Origin: CAMEGH01 sp052103595
GTDB lineage: Bacteria > Patescibacteriota > Saccharimonadia > Saccharimonadales > Saccharimonadaceae
Length of the DNA stretch: 64,000 bases
NCBI GenBank assembly: GCA_052103595.1
Contig: JBQEKC010000001.1
Coordinates: 372,001 to 436,000 of the forward strand
Direction: 5' to 3'
Below, one piece after another: positions 23,144 through 32,587 of this stretch. The translations under genes and the position numbers were made by a program. Numbering within the stretch: the stretch's first letter is position 1; each line of letters opens with the position of its first letter. The notes below the pieces were generated by a model. The model was not told where the DNA came from and did not search any database. It was given only the letters and a program-made list of their open reading frames with translations.

Positions 23144-25633
23144 TTACGGCGCAACAATATTGACTAACCGGCCAGGGACATAAATCACCTTGGCTGGTTT
23201 TTTATCGCCCAAAAATTGCACAATTTTTTCGTTAGACAAGGCTGCCGCCTCGACATCTGGACGCGGCGTGTCTTTTGCTAGCTCAAGTTTAGCGCGAAGT
23301 TTACCGTTTACCTGCACGATAATCGTCATCGCGTCTGCCACTAGTAGCGATTCGTTCCACTTTGGCCAGTGGTCACGATGAATAGTGTCGGTGTGACCAA
23401 GTTCATGCCAAAGTTCTTCGGTGACATGCGGAGCAAATGGTGCCAAAACTTGCAGCAAGCTTTCAACAGCAAATGTCCACGCTTCAGTTTTCGCGACTGG
23501 TTGGGCCTCTTTTATCTTGTAGAGCTTATTCACGAGCTCCATCATGGCAGCTACGGCGGTGTTAAATTTTTCGTCTTCAATATCGCTGGTAACTTTTTTG
23601 ATAGCGGCGTGTGTGAATTTCAAGATTTCCGTTTCGCTAGCCGATCCCTTCTCTGATGAAGCAATATATTCTTGAACAAGCGTCCAGACACGACTAAGGA
23701 ACCGATAGGTGCCCGGCACACCTCGGGTATCCCATGGTGCATCCATATCATATGGCGCGATGAACATTTCGTAGACACGCAATGCGTCAGCACCATAACC
23801 GGAGTCCATAATCTCCATTGGGTCGATGACATTACCCTTTGATTTGCTCATTTTACTGTCGTCTGACGCCATGATATAGCCGTTGTACATCATGCGTTTG
23901 AATGGCTCTGGCGTAGGCACCAAGCCAAGTTTGTAGAAAAATCGCATCCAAAACCGGCTATAGAGCAGGTGCGCTACGGCGTGGTCGGCACCGTTGTAAT
24001 AATCCACCGGCATCCAGGCTTTAGCGAGTTCTGGATCCCACGCTTGCTCACTGTTAAACGGATCGATGTAGCGAATGAAATACCAGCTGCTGCAGGCGTA
24101 GCCGTCGAGTGTGTCGGTTTCGCGCTTGCCTTCCACCCAGGCGTCGCCGCTTGGCTTTGGTTCGGTAATTGGTGCGGTTTCGCCGGTGTCGACATTGACC
24201 CACACGCGCACCCAGTCGTCAATTTCCGCCAAGACCGACGTGTTGCCGCCTTTTGGCTTAAAATCATCAACGTCAGGCAATTCAACTGGCAAGTTTTTTT
24301 CGTTCACCGCGATTGGTTCGCGGCCTTCAACATGCACAATCGGGATTGGCGCGCCCCAGTAGCGCTGGCGACTGATAAGCCAGTCGCGCATTTTGTATGT
24401 GGTCTTTAGGCGGCCAAGGTTTCGTTCTTCAAGCCATGACACAATCTGCTCACGTGCGCTAGCACTTCGCTGGCCATCAAACCGACCACTGTTCACAAGT
24501 TCACCTTCACCAGTGTAGGCGCCGGCATCGTCTTCGCTCTCTGGCTTTTCGATCACTTGAATGATTGGCAGATCAAACTTTTCGGCAAATTCATGGTCAC
24601 GTTCGTCGTGCGCCGGCACTGCCATCACCGCGCCAGTACCATAGCCGCCAAGTACGTAATCGGCCACCCAAATTGGTACTTTGGCGCCACTGACAGGGTT
24701 AATTGCATAACGCCCGGTAAAGACGCCAGTTTTTTGCTTGTTTTCTTGGCGTTCAACTTCAGACTTACCAGCCGCATCGGTAATGTATGCCTCCACCTTC
24801 TGGTGAGCGCCACCTACGGCAAGTTGTTTTGCAAGTGGACTTTCTGGTGCGAGCGCAACATAGCTCGCACCAAATAGTGTGTCTGGACGCGTCGTGAAGA
24901 CGGTGATAATCTCGTTAGAATCCTCTACCGAAAATTCAACTTCAGCGCCCACCGAACGGCCAATCCAGTTCTTTTGCATGGTTTTTACCATATCGGTCCA
25001 ATTTAGCTCATCGGTCGCTTCGAGCATTTCATCTGCATACGCCGTAATACGGAAAAACCACTGCTTGAGGTTGCGCTTAACGACGGGATTGCCGCAGCGC
25101 CAACACTTGCCATTTTCAACTTGTTCGTTGGCAAGTACCGTATTGTCGGTTTCGCACCACCATTGCGGCTGCTCTTTTTGGTACGCCAAATCATGTTCGT
25201 ATAGTTTCGTAAAAATCCACTGCGTCCACCGATAGTATTCTGGGTCGGCGGTTGAGATTTCTTTTGACCAATCAAAGCTAAAGCCTAAGCGTTTAAGCTG
25301 GCGGATGAAATTCTCTTTCGCTTCATCGTGGGCTTGGCGTGGTTTTTTACCCACTTTAATGGCGTAATTTTCAACCGGCAGGCCAAAGCTATCCCAGCCA
25401 ATTGGATGGTAGGCGTTATAGCCTTGTTGGCGCTTGGCGCGCACCTTAATGTCCGAGAACTGATACGTGCGTCCGTGGCCAATGTGAATCCCTGCGCCGG
25501 TAATTCCCGGTAGCATACTAAACCCATAGTACTTTGGCCGTGAAGTGTCATGCAAATCGACCTCATACGTGCCGTCCTGCTCCCACTTTTGTTGCCATTT
25601 TGCTTCGATTTCAGATGGATTGTAACGCTTCAT
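23144..25633 (-). CDS. leuS: Leucine--tRNA ligase
   Basis: 829 residues, class I synthetase. HIGH motif as HIGHGRTY near the N-terminus, zinc-ribbon WWCETDN...CWRCGNPV, the CP1 editing domain (about 220-420) with TTRPDTLFGASYVALAP, and KMSKSKGN near residue 605. A C-terminal domain ends KVIYVPGRLVNIV. It charges both tRNA-Leu species seen here. The start follows TGA-TACAAT by eight bases, near-leaderless. Confidence 0.98.
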   Translation of the reverse strand: MKRYNPSEIEAKWQQKWEQDGTYEVDLHDTSRPKYYGFSMLPGITGAGIHIGHGRTYQFSDIKVRAKRQQGYNAYHPIGWDSFGLPVENYAIKVGKKPRQAHDEAKENFIRQLKRLGFSFDWSKEISTADPEYYRWTQWIFTKLYEHDLAYQKEQPQWWCETDNTVLANEQVENGKCWRCGNPVVKRNLKQWFFRITAYADEMLEATDELNWTDMVKTMQKNWIGRSVGAEVEFSVEDSNEIITVFTTRPDTLFGASYVALAPESPLAKQLAVGGAHQKVEAYITDAAGKSEVERQENKQKTGVFTGRYAINPVSGAKVPIWVADYVLGGYGTGAVMAVPAHDERDHEFAEKFDLPIIQVIEKPESEDDAGAYTGEGELVNSGRFDGQRSASAREQIVSWLEERNLGRLKTTYKMRDWLISRQRYWGAPIPIVHVEGREPIAVNEKNLPVELPDVDDFKPKGGNTSVLAEIDDWVRVWVNVDTGETAPITEPKPSGDAWVEGKRETDTLDGYACSSWYFIRYIDPFNSEQAWDPELAKAWMPVDYYNGADHAVAHLLYSRFWMRFFYKLGLVPTPEPFKRMMYNGYIMASDDSKMSKSKGNVIDPMEIMDSGYGADALRVYEMFIAPYDMDAPWDTRGVPGTYRFLSRVWTLVQEYIASSEKGSASETEILKFTHAAIKKVTSDIEDEKFNTAVAAMMELVNKLYKIKEAQPVAKTEAWTFAVESLLQVLAPFAPHVTEELWHELGHTDTIHRDHWPKWNESLLVADAMTIIVQVNGKLRAKLELAKDTPRPDVEAAALSNEKIVQFLGDKKPAKVIYVPGRLVNIVAP

Positions 25634-25661
25634 ATGCTTTTATTGTATCAAATCTACCACA

Positions 25662-25693
25662 AAAAAACAGAGGTACCCCGAAAGGCACCTCTG
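25662..25693 (-). terminator. Terminator downstream of the 25.7 kb gene
   Basis: CAGAGGT/ACCTCTG stem with internal mismatch and a long T-run on the minus strand. Confidence 0.85.
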
Positions 25694-25717
25694 CAGTCCC
25701 TACACACTCGTGGCGTA

Positions 25718-26812
25718 TTAATACGCAGCGCGTGGTGTAGCTGGTTGATATGACTGTACGAGCTTTTCAATATCAGCCATCAAGTCTTTCAGTGAAACGA
25801 CATCTTCTGGCGCTTCAACCGAAACATTTTTGTTGAATTCTGGTTCAAGCTTCATGTCGACCGAACTCTTGTCGTCTTTTTGTGTCAGAGAGACAGTAGT
25901 AATGTTGTGGCCAAAACGGCTCGCCCACAATTCAACACGTGGTGGGTTTTCGCTGTCTTTTGCCTTCTTGATATCTTCGGCAGCGGCCTTAAAGTCAATA
26001 GAATCATCACACTTTTTCAGCTCTTTGCCATATGTTGTATCGTCAAGTGCTTCTGCAATTGCGGCGGCGCGTTCTTTGTTAAAGCCAACAACGTAGCCAA
26101 GACTGCCATCTTTTGCGCCAAGCTCTTCTTTTACTTCAACCACTTGGTTTTGTTTGTAGACATCAACGAGTTCATTCGTTGCATCTTTATTTTCACTCAA
26201 ACGCTTCACGGCGTCAGTAACACATTTTTGCTGGTCGGCAACTTGCTTACTCATTTCTTCGTAGTCTGACGGCTGGATACTAATCCATTGTCCATCAATC
26301 TTTGAAACAATCTGTTCAATTTGTGCTAACGCCTGCGCATCAAGCATTGGATACTGCGCAACAAACGTATCAACAACCTTTTGTACGCCATCAAACTTTA
26401 CGTAGAGCGTGTCATCTTTGTACATGCCAGACCCTTTAATGTCGATTGACATGGCACCACTTCCCTGGCCTGCGTCGATCTTTGCTGACACGTTCACAAG
26501 TCCATCAACTGTTGTCGACTGGCCATCAACATCAATCGTTACCGTAGTGTTATCTGACTTTACTACAATATTGCCGGTTGCTTGAATGGTTTTGGCTTTA
26601 ATAGCGTTCACCATCGCATCATGCACGACCTTGTCTGCATTTTGGTACCACATGTTGTACGCGAGTGCGCCGCCTCCGAGTAAAAGCACTACCACAACGG
26701 CAATGATGCTCCCGGCGATAACACCTTTCTTCTTGGCCTTTTTCTTTTGTGGTGGCGTTGACACAGGCTGTTTTTCCTCCTGCGATTTTGAAGTTGTTTC
26801 GTTCGTTTCCAC
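25718..26812 (-). CDS. Membrane-anchored extracellular protein, unknown function
   Basis: 364 residues from a GTG at 26812 with GAGGAG six bases upstream. A disordered cytoplasmic N-terminus rich in T, S, E, Q and P (1-30) is followed by KKKAKKKG, one membrane helix (about 36-58), and a large extracytoplasmic domain. That domain has LolA/LppX-like beta-strand patterning (ATGNIVVKSDNTTVTIDVDG; VNVSAKIDAGQG) and a C-terminal segment of similar strands. The similarity is by eye and unproven. Two cysteines (CVTDAV, KKCDDS) may form a disulfide. A TGC-extended TATACT lies upstream, giving a leader of about 30 bases. Confidence 0.72.
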   Translation of the reverse strand: METNETTSKSQEEKQPVSTPPQKKKAKKKGVIAGSIIAVVVVLLLGGGALAYNMWYQNADKVVHDAMVNAIKAKTIQATGNIVVKSDNTTVTIDVDGQSTTVDGLVNVSAKIDAGQGSGAMSIDIKGSGMYKDDTLYVKFDGVQKVVDTFVAQYPMLDAQALAQIEQIVSKIDGQWISIQPSDYEEMSKQVADQQKCVTDAVKRLSENKDATNELVDVYKQNQVVEVKEELGAKDGSLGYVVGFNKERAAAIAEALDDTTYGKELKKCDDSIDFKAAAEDIKKAKDSENPPRVELWASRFGHNITTVSLTQKDDKSSVDMKLEPEFNKNVSVEAPEDVVSLKDLMADIEKLVQSYQPATPRAAY

Positions 26813-26873
26813 TACGATCTCCTCTACACTTACGCTTATCGTATAGCTAGTATAGCATAGTACTTTTGACACA

Positions 26874-28154
26874 TTAGAACTTTGAGAAGAATTGAGTTTT
26901 CGCCTCAAGCCAGGCTGGTTCTTGTCGAACAAGTTGCTTCGTGTCGCTCGTTGAGCGTAGGATTACTTTCACTGCTTCTTCAGCAAAAATACCACCTTCA
27001 GACCCTTTTGCAAGTACTACAGCGCCCATTTCAAGCTTACTATGCACAAACGAGCCAGCACTGATTGCATCAGAAAAACTCCGCACCAAGCACCCGTTTG
27101 CTTGCGCGGCTGGCGCAATGTAACGAGCTGCTTCGTCGCCAATCGTTACTACCCAATCAAACACTTCTGGCCGGCACAAGCGGCCAATTTTGTCATGCTC
27201 GGCCGGTGAGGTTGCACCAAGTTCATTCATACTCCCTAAAATAGCAATTTTTTGTGGTGCAGCAAATCCTGCGACAGTTTGAATTGCCGCCTCTACCGCT
27301 GCAGGGCTTGCGTTGTACGTATCATCAAGAATAATGGAATCTTTCATCCCGTGGAGCATGTTCATGCGACCTGGTGCCGGGCGCACCATTTCAATACCTG
27401 CCACGATAACCTCTGGTGCCATACCAAATCTCGCGGCCACAGCCACCGCACCAGCAATTGGCCTAATGTTATGTTCGCCTACCACTTTTACGGTGGCTTT
27501 CAAGCTATCACCAAACTCAGGCGTTCGGAACACGCCCGTATGGCCATTTTCAAGTGAAAAATCCTGTGATTCAAACGAGTATTCCGCCACATCGCTTGTT
27601 CCATAGGTATCGATAGTAGTATTTGTCAAAAACTGCGCAAATCGTCCGTCAATATCGTAACGATTAATGATGGCAATTTTACTAAAATTAGCTAAACTCA
27701 ATTCTTCTTGTGCAACCGCATCAATAGTCCCAAAGTTCTCCATATGCTCTGGCGTCACGGCAGTAACAACGCCGATATCTGGCTGCAGATAGCGGCCAAA
27801 GCTTTGGATATCGCCTGGGCGATCCGCGCCAAGCTCTTGAATGATAACATCGACAGTGCTCGGCTCAGCGATACGCTTTTTTGCTTGCTTAAACACTTTA
27901 TGCCATGCAAAAAAACTACGCGGATTATCAGGATACGGAATGTCCATAATAGCGAGCGGTGCACTGAGTTCGGTATTATGATTACCTTCGTGCATACGCA
28001 CACGATATTGTTGACTAAGGATAGTAGCAATCGCAAGCTTGGTGCTTGTTTTGCCAACGCTACCGGCGACACATACCAATTTAATATCTTGGTGCGTTTC
28101 AAGGTATTTGCGCGTGAGCTTTTCAATCTTCTTCTGGACGTAATCTTTAAGCAT
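26874..28154 (-). CDS. murF: UDP-N-acetylmuramoyl-tripeptide--D-alanyl-D-alanine ligase-like protein
   Basis: 426 residues from the ATG at 28154. Mur ligase: ATP loop GSVGKTSTK, GNHNTELSAPL, the IQELGADRPGDI segment with metal-ligand residues, GEHNIRPIAGAVAVA, and DDTYNASPAAVEAAI, which is the MurF form (DDSYNANP). It adds D-Ala-D-Ala in peptidoglycan precursor synthesis. The usual N-terminal substrate-binding domain is short, so a related Mur ligase role cannot be excluded. An ATG seven codons upstream (28175) is an alternative start. Confidence 0.87.
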   Translation of the reverse strand: MLKDYVQKKIEKLTRKYLETHQDIKLVCVAGSVGKTSTKLAIATILSQQYRVRMHEGNHNTELSAPLAIMDIPYPDNPRSFFAWHKVFKQAKKRIAEPSTVDVIIQELGADRPGDIQSFGRYLQPDIGVVTAVTPEHMENFGTIDAVAQEELSLANFSKIAIINRYDIDGRFAQFLTNTTIDTYGTSDVAEYSFESQDFSLENGHTGVFRTPEFGDSLKATVKVVGEHNIRPIAGAVAVAARFGMAPEVIVAGIEMVRPAPGRMNMLHGMKDSIILDDTYNASPAAVEAAIQTVAGFAAPQKIAILGSMNELGATSPAEHDKIGRLCRPEVFDWVVTIGDEAARYIAPAAQANGCLVRSFSDAISAGSFVHSKLEMGAVVLAKGSEGGIFAEEAVKVILRSTSDTKQLVRQEPAWLEAKTQFFSKF

Positions 28155-28282
28155 ATCTTTTATAGCATACCCCATATATACAGAGGGTGCAAATAGCAAA
28201 AAGTCGCTTCAAAAGAGCGACCTTATTGTACGATTTTACTTTCGATTATCGATGCTTTATTTAAGCTGCTGATAATACGTTC

Positions 28283-28359
28283 TGGTGGAGCATAGCGGAT
28301 TCGAACCGCTCGCCTCTTCACTGCCAGCGAAGCGCTCTAGCCAAATGAGCTAATGCCCC
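28283..28359 (-). tRNA. tRNA-Ala (anticodon GGC)
   Basis: Acceptor GGGGCAT with ATGCTCC, anticodon loop CTGGCAG (GGC), T-loop TTCGAAT, discriminator A and encoded CCA. The acceptor contains a G-T wobble near its end. Confidence 0.96.
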
Positions 28360-28465
28360 AAAAAAGAGCTGCTACGCGCCCACCCGGGGCACTTTTTTGT
28401 TTTATCATGTTTTTATGTTTGATGTACGCAAAAGGTTACCCCAAAGCGCACCAGCTCATGTCGTT

Positions 28466-28494
28466 AGTATACGTCTGCTTGGCGAAAAGCGCAA
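28466..28494 (-). promoter_or_regulatory. Promoter upstream of tRNA-Ala
   Basis: On the minus strand TTGCGC (28494-28489), 17-base spacer, TATACT (28471-28466). Six bases after it comes ATG opening a seven-codon ORF; the tRNA begins about 100 bases downstream. Confidence 0.7.
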
Positions 28495-28513
28495 GCGTTT
28501 TACTTGTGACAGA

Positions 28514-30529
28514 TCACAGCAGCTCTAGGAAAGCGGTTTCGTCGATGATTTTTGTGCCAAACTTTTCGGCCTTTTGCTGTTTGCTCGCACCAACTTTACC
28601 ACCCGCCACTAAGTACGCCGTATCTTTGCCAACGCTCGACTGAAACACGCCGCCCAGCGCACGAATCTTCGCAGCCGCTTCGTCGCGCGACATCGTTTTG
28701 AGCGTGCCGGTAATCGCAAAATTCACGCCTTCAAGCTGCCCGCTGCTTTTTTCATACACTGGTGTTACACCAAGTTCCGCAAATTTTGCAAGCAGGCGCC
28801 GGTTGTCTTCGTCGGCAAACCATGCCACCACCGATTCTGCTACGACCTCGCCGATGCCATCAACTTCGCGCAGTTGCTCGATCGTTGCTACCGAAAGCGC
28901 GTCCGGCGTTTCAAACGCTTTTACAAGATCAATCGCTGTTTGCACGCCCACATGGCGAATGCCAAGGCCAAACACAAAGCGCTCTAGCGCTGGCGTTTTT
29001 TTCGCCGTAATGGCGTTGATAAGTTTTTTAGCAGAGATATCCGCAAAACGTTCGAGTTTGAGCAAATCCGCCACGGTGAGCGTGTAGATGTCCGCCAGGT
29101 CTTTTACCAAGCCTGCATCCACCAGCGCTTCGACGTTTTTTTCGCCAAGCGTATCGATATCGAGCGCGGCTTTGGAGGCAAAATGTTTCAGCGCGCGCTT
29201 CAAAATCACTGGGCCAGTCAGGCCTTTGACGCGATACACTGCTTCGCCGGATGGGCGGACAAATTCAAGTTCAGGATATTGGCGCTGTAATTCTGCTTCG
29301 TAGTCAATCGGTTGACTGTCGTTTGGGCGCAGTTCGGTAATGACTTTTTCTACCTGTGGAATAATGTCACCCGCTTTAAAAATCACGACCGTATCGCCAC
29401 GGCGCACATCAAGCCGGGCAATTTCGTCGGCGTTGTGGAGCGAGGCGTGCTGCACGGTTGTACCCGCAACTTGCACCGGGTCGAACACAGCTACCGGCGT
29501 CGCGGCGCCAGTACGGCCAATCGAGACCACGATATCTTTTACGATTGTCGTGGCTTGCTCGGCGGCATATTTGTATGCCACTGCAGCACGCGGCTGCTTG
29601 CCAACCACACCAAGTTCAGCAAATTGCACACGGTCGTTGACCTTTATCACTAGGCCATCGGTGTTAAACGGCAATTCGTGGCGTTTTTCGTCCCATTCGT
29701 CAACAAACCGCATGACGTCATTAACACTCGTAAATACGCTGGCTTGCTGATTGCGGCGCAAGCCAAGTGCGCTCAGCGCTTCGTAGGCAAACGAATTTGT
29801 CGGGATGTCGCTGGCATCACTACGCAGCATATCGTAGGCAATAAACGTAAGCGGGCGCGCCGCCACCAAGGCTGGGTCGAGCTGGCGAATCGTACCCGCT
29901 GCAAGGTTGCGTGGATTTTTAAATTCAGGTTCGCCGCGTTCTCGCTGGCGGCGGTTGAGTGTTTCGAAGTCAGTTTTTAACATAACAATCTCGCCGCGGA
30001 TTTCGGTGCGTCCGCGTAAAAACGTGGCCGCTTTCTTGCTTTCGTGCAGGCGCAAAGGGACGTTGCGGATCGTACGCACGTTATTCGTCACGTCCTCGCC
30101 AATATAGCTGTCACCTCGCGTAATCGCCTGCGTGAATATACCGTCTTCGTACACTAGCGCACAGGCCAAGCCGTCCATTTTAACATCAGCAAAAAACTCG
30201 TGCGTACTGCCTGGTAGTAACTTATCCATTCGTGCCACCCAAGATTCGACTTCCGCGCGGTCAAACACGTCGTTCAAGCTTAGCATGCGTGATGAATGCG
30301 CCACCTTTTGAAAGCCGCCCTTTAGCGCATTGCCGACGCGCTGTGTTGGACTATCCGGTGTAATAAGTTCTGGGTGTACTGCCTCAAGCTGCTTCAGTTC
30401 AGTAAACAAGCCGTCGTATACAGCATCGCTGACACTTGGCGCATCATTCACGTGGTATTCGTGACTGTAGCGATTAAGCAAGCTTCGTAGTTCGGCAATT
30501 CGCTCGTTAGGCTGGGCTGGCATCGTCAT
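28514..30529 (-). CDS. ligA: NAD-dependent DNA ligase without the zinc-finger cysteines
   Basis: 671 residues, normal length. N-terminal domain Ia (YHVNDAPSVSDAVYDGL), catalytic lysine in VKMDGLACALVYE, ARNLAAGTIRQLD, the OB fold (IGRTGAATPVAVF, ASLHNADEI, GDTVVIFKAGDIIPQV), helix-hairpin-helix repeats and a C-terminal BRCT domain (VNFAITGTLKTMSRDEA). The region where LigA normally has a Cys4 zinc finger reads ELQRQYPELEFVRPSG-EAVYRVKG with no cysteine. It seals nicks in replication and repair. The ATG at 30529 overlaps the upstream gene by 23 bases. Confidence 0.93.
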   Translation of the reverse strand: MTMPAQPNERIAELRSLLNRYSHEYHVNDAPSVSDAVYDGLFTELKQLEAVHPELITPDSPTQRVGNALKGGFQKVAHSSRMLSLNDVFDRAEVESWVARMDKLLPGSTHEFFADVKMDGLACALVYEDGIFTQAITRGDSYIGEDVTNNVRTIRNVPLRLHESKKAATFLRGRTEIRGEIVMLKTDFETLNRRQRERGEPEFKNPRNLAAGTIRQLDPALVAARPLTFIAYDMLRSDASDIPTNSFAYEALSALGLRRNQQASVFTSVNDVMRFVDEWDEKRHELPFNTDGLVIKVNDRVQFAELGVVGKQPRAAVAYKYAAEQATTIVKDIVVSIGRTGAATPVAVFDPVQVAGTTVQHASLHNADEIARLDVRRGDTVVIFKAGDIIPQVEKVITELRPNDSQPIDYEAELQRQYPELEFVRPSGEAVYRVKGLTGPVILKRALKHFASKAALDIDTLGEKNVEALVDAGLVKDLADIYTLTVADLLKLERFADISAKKLINAITAKKTPALERFVFGLGIRHVGVQTAIDLVKAFETPDALSVATIEQLREVDGIGEVVAESVVAWFADEDNRRLLAKFAELGVTPVYEKSSGQLEGVNFAITGTLKTMSRDEAAAKIRALGGVFQSSVGKDTAYLVAGGKVGASKQQKAEKFGTKIIDETAFLELL

Positions 30530-31679
30530 CAACCATCTTTCGGTAGAGTAAATAGACATAGGTGCACGCCCACACAATCGATACGGTTGAGAAAAGAAGG
30601 AGCGCGACCGGCACGATCGGTAGCCAATCAATCTGCTCGAAGATTGATTTAATCCAGCCATCAAATAGAATGATCGGTACCATCAACACGACCCACCACG
30701 ACACCACAAAGAAGAGTAGCCACAAGATGCGATACAGCACTCGCAAGCGCCGACCGACCACTAAATCACCAGCAATCGTAAGTGCCTGAATGGGATACAT
30801 GCCAGGAAGCGTTACGACAATCAGTGAGACAAATGTGCTTGTCACCCAATAGAGCGAGAGGACGATGATAAGTAACAATCCGAGCGCAATCGCCATCGAA
30901 GCCGCCCCTCCATCAACGATGCCACTTTGCCAGGCTGCGCCCGCTACAATAGTGGCCGCAGCGGCAGGAACAAGCTGCACAAGAAGAATAATTACGACCA
31001 AAAAGGTTGGGAGAATCGGCGCACCAGCACTGTATAGCCCGTCGCGTAGTTTGACCTTTTTGTTAGCCACGAGCCGGCGTAGCAACCACACTGTCGTTAG
31101 CCATACGTATAACGCCAAAAAGCCAGCAATCACAGCCTGGAGTGGTTCAAGCTCACCAGTAATTCCTGTAGTAACTGTGGCGAACAATAGGACACCAGCC
31201 TTGCCGACTTCCCCGATTGCGCCATCAAATAAAGAATCTGGCGCTGTAGTCATCATTAAGTCACGTAGCTGTCCGTAAATATCTTGCGAACCCATCAAGC
31301 CAAACACCACCATCAGGACAATATAGACAATCGCCATCCAGATAAATACTTTTTTGTTGCGCCATAGCAAGCGTGAAACTTCAAGGGTGAACGCAAAATA
31401 GCCAGGCATCTTAAGGGAACGTTTGTAGTCACGGCGTTTTGTTAAACGAAACGAACGATGTGGTCGGCGGCGTAAAAAGTTTTTTGAACGAGTACGAAGC
31501 GCTTGACCTGCAGCGCGCAGCTTGCGGCCGACCACCTTCACCAATAGCCACAACAGTACAAATGGATTATATGTTGGTAGTTTTTTTGCCTGTTTTCTTG
31601 ACACCTTTGAAGAAGCTGACACCTTTTTTACAGGCGTACGTTTTTTAGACACGTGTTTTTTTGGGTTTGCTTTTGACAT
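30507..31679 (-). CDS. Multi-pass membrane protein with basic N-terminal tail
   Basis: 390 residues. The first 95 residues are strongly basic and low-complexity (many K and R), followed by about six membrane helices from residue 110 onward. No family recognised with confidence; the layout resembles membrane proteins of unknown role found in many small-genome bacteria, some of which act in membrane insertion or envelope stress. It overlaps ligA by 23 bases and probably shares its transcript. The ATG follows a TATAGA/TAGTAT region by five to eight bases. Confidence 0.75.
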   Translation of the reverse strand: MSKANPKKHVSKKRTPVKKVSASSKVSRKQAKKLPTYNPFVLLWLLVKVVGRKLRAAGQALRTRSKNFLRRRPHRSFRLTKRRDYKRSLKMPGYFAFTLEVSRLLWRNKKVFIWMAIVYIVLMVVFGLMGSQDIYGQLRDLMMTTAPDSLFDGAIGEVGKAGVLLFATVTTGITGELEPLQAVIAGFLALYVWLTTVWLLRRLVANKKVKLRDGLYSAGAPILPTFLVVIILLVQLVPAAAATIVAGAAWQSGIVDGGAASMAIALGLLLIIVLSLYWVTSTFVSLIVVTLPGMYPIQALTIAGDLVVGRRLRVLYRILWLLFFVVSWWVVLMVPIILFDGWIKSIFEQIDWLPIVPVALLLFSTVSIVWACTYVYLLYRKMVDDDASPA

Positions 31680-31690
31680 ACAAATCTATA

Positions 31691-32572
31691 CTAAAACTTA
31701 TCGGCATTTTTACGCAAACGAGCGATACGTTGCTCGAGTGGCGGATGTGTACTAAACAGATTGCTCAGGAAACCTTTTTTCAGCGGGTTATTAAAGAAAA
31801 GGTGCGCGGTTGCCGTATTTTGGCGCTGCATTGGTCGACTATGCTGCTGCAGCTTTTCGAGCGCACTTGCGAGTCCTTCAGGGTAACGAGTCGTCATAGC
31901 CCCGGTCGCATCTGCCAAATATTCACGCTGGCGACTGACCGCCATTTGTACAAGAAAGGCAGTGATAGGTGCAAGGATAATAATAATTAATCCTAAAATA
32001 TACATTTGTGGCGGCACATTGCGATTGTCGTTATTGCCGCCACCAAAGAACATCATGCGAAGTGCCACGTCAGAAAGCAGACCAATCGCGCTCACTAAGC
32101 CAAACGCAATCATCGACACACGAATGTCGTAGTTTTTGACGTGCGCAAGTTCGTGCGCCAACACGCCCTCAAGTTCTTTGTCATCCATAATGTCAAGCAA
32201 GCCAGTGGTTGCTGCCACAATTGCGTGCTTTGGATCGCGCCCCGTTGCAAAGGCATTTGGCGCCGGATCACTAATGATATATACCTTTGGCATCGGCATA
32301 CCTTCGGTAATTGCCAGGTTTTCAACAATGCGATACATACGCGGATTGTCGCGCTTTTGAATCTCTTTTGCACCCGTTGCCATCACGGCAAATTTTGAGG
32401 CAGCAAAGTACTGAATCAACGCATATACCAATGCACCACCAATCACCCACGGCGTGATATATGTATTCCCATACATCGTGCTCAGTGCCCAACCAATGGC
32501 GCTAATAATACCAACAAACACCGCCATGATAATGACGGTATTACGTTTGTTGGCTGTGATTGCGTTATACAT
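31691..32572 (-). CDS. htpX: HtpX-type membrane zinc metalloprotease
   Basis: 293 residues. Two N-terminal membrane helices, then LAHELAHVKN with the HExxH zinc motif and, further on, two more helices and RQREYLADATGAM with the third metal ligand. The C-terminus STHPPLEQRIARLRK is the usual HtpX end. It degrades misfolded membrane proteins. GGAGTG lies before the ATG. It follows lemA by fifteen bases, a pairing found across many phyla. Confidence 0.96.
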   Translation of the reverse strand: MYNAITANKRNTVIIMAVFVGIISAIGWALSTMYGNTYITPWVIGGALVYALIQYFAASKFAVMATGAKEIQKRDNPRMYRIVENLAITEGMPMPKVYIISDPAPNAFATGRDPKHAIVAATTGLLDIMDDKELEGVLAHELAHVKNYDIRVSMIAFGLVSAIGLLSDVALRMMFFGGGNNDNRNVPPQMYILGLIIIILAPITAFLVQMAVSRQREYLADATGAMTTRYPEGLASALEKLQQHSRPMQRQNTATAHLFFNNPLKKGFLSNLFSTHPPLEQRIARLRKNADKF

Positions 32573-32587
32573 ACAGCTAAGACACTC

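Noticed and set aside
28360..28400. Terminator between ligA and tRNA-Ala
   Set aside because: A GCCC/GGGC pairing and a T-run exist, but the stem is short and not adjacent to the T-run; support was too weak to list.
30530..30664. Upstream extension of ligA from a TTG codon
   Set aside because: It lies wholly inside the preceding membrane-protein gene and the added sequence (rich in Ser, Arg, Cys) is not ligase-like; the ATG at 30529 fits the family N-terminus.
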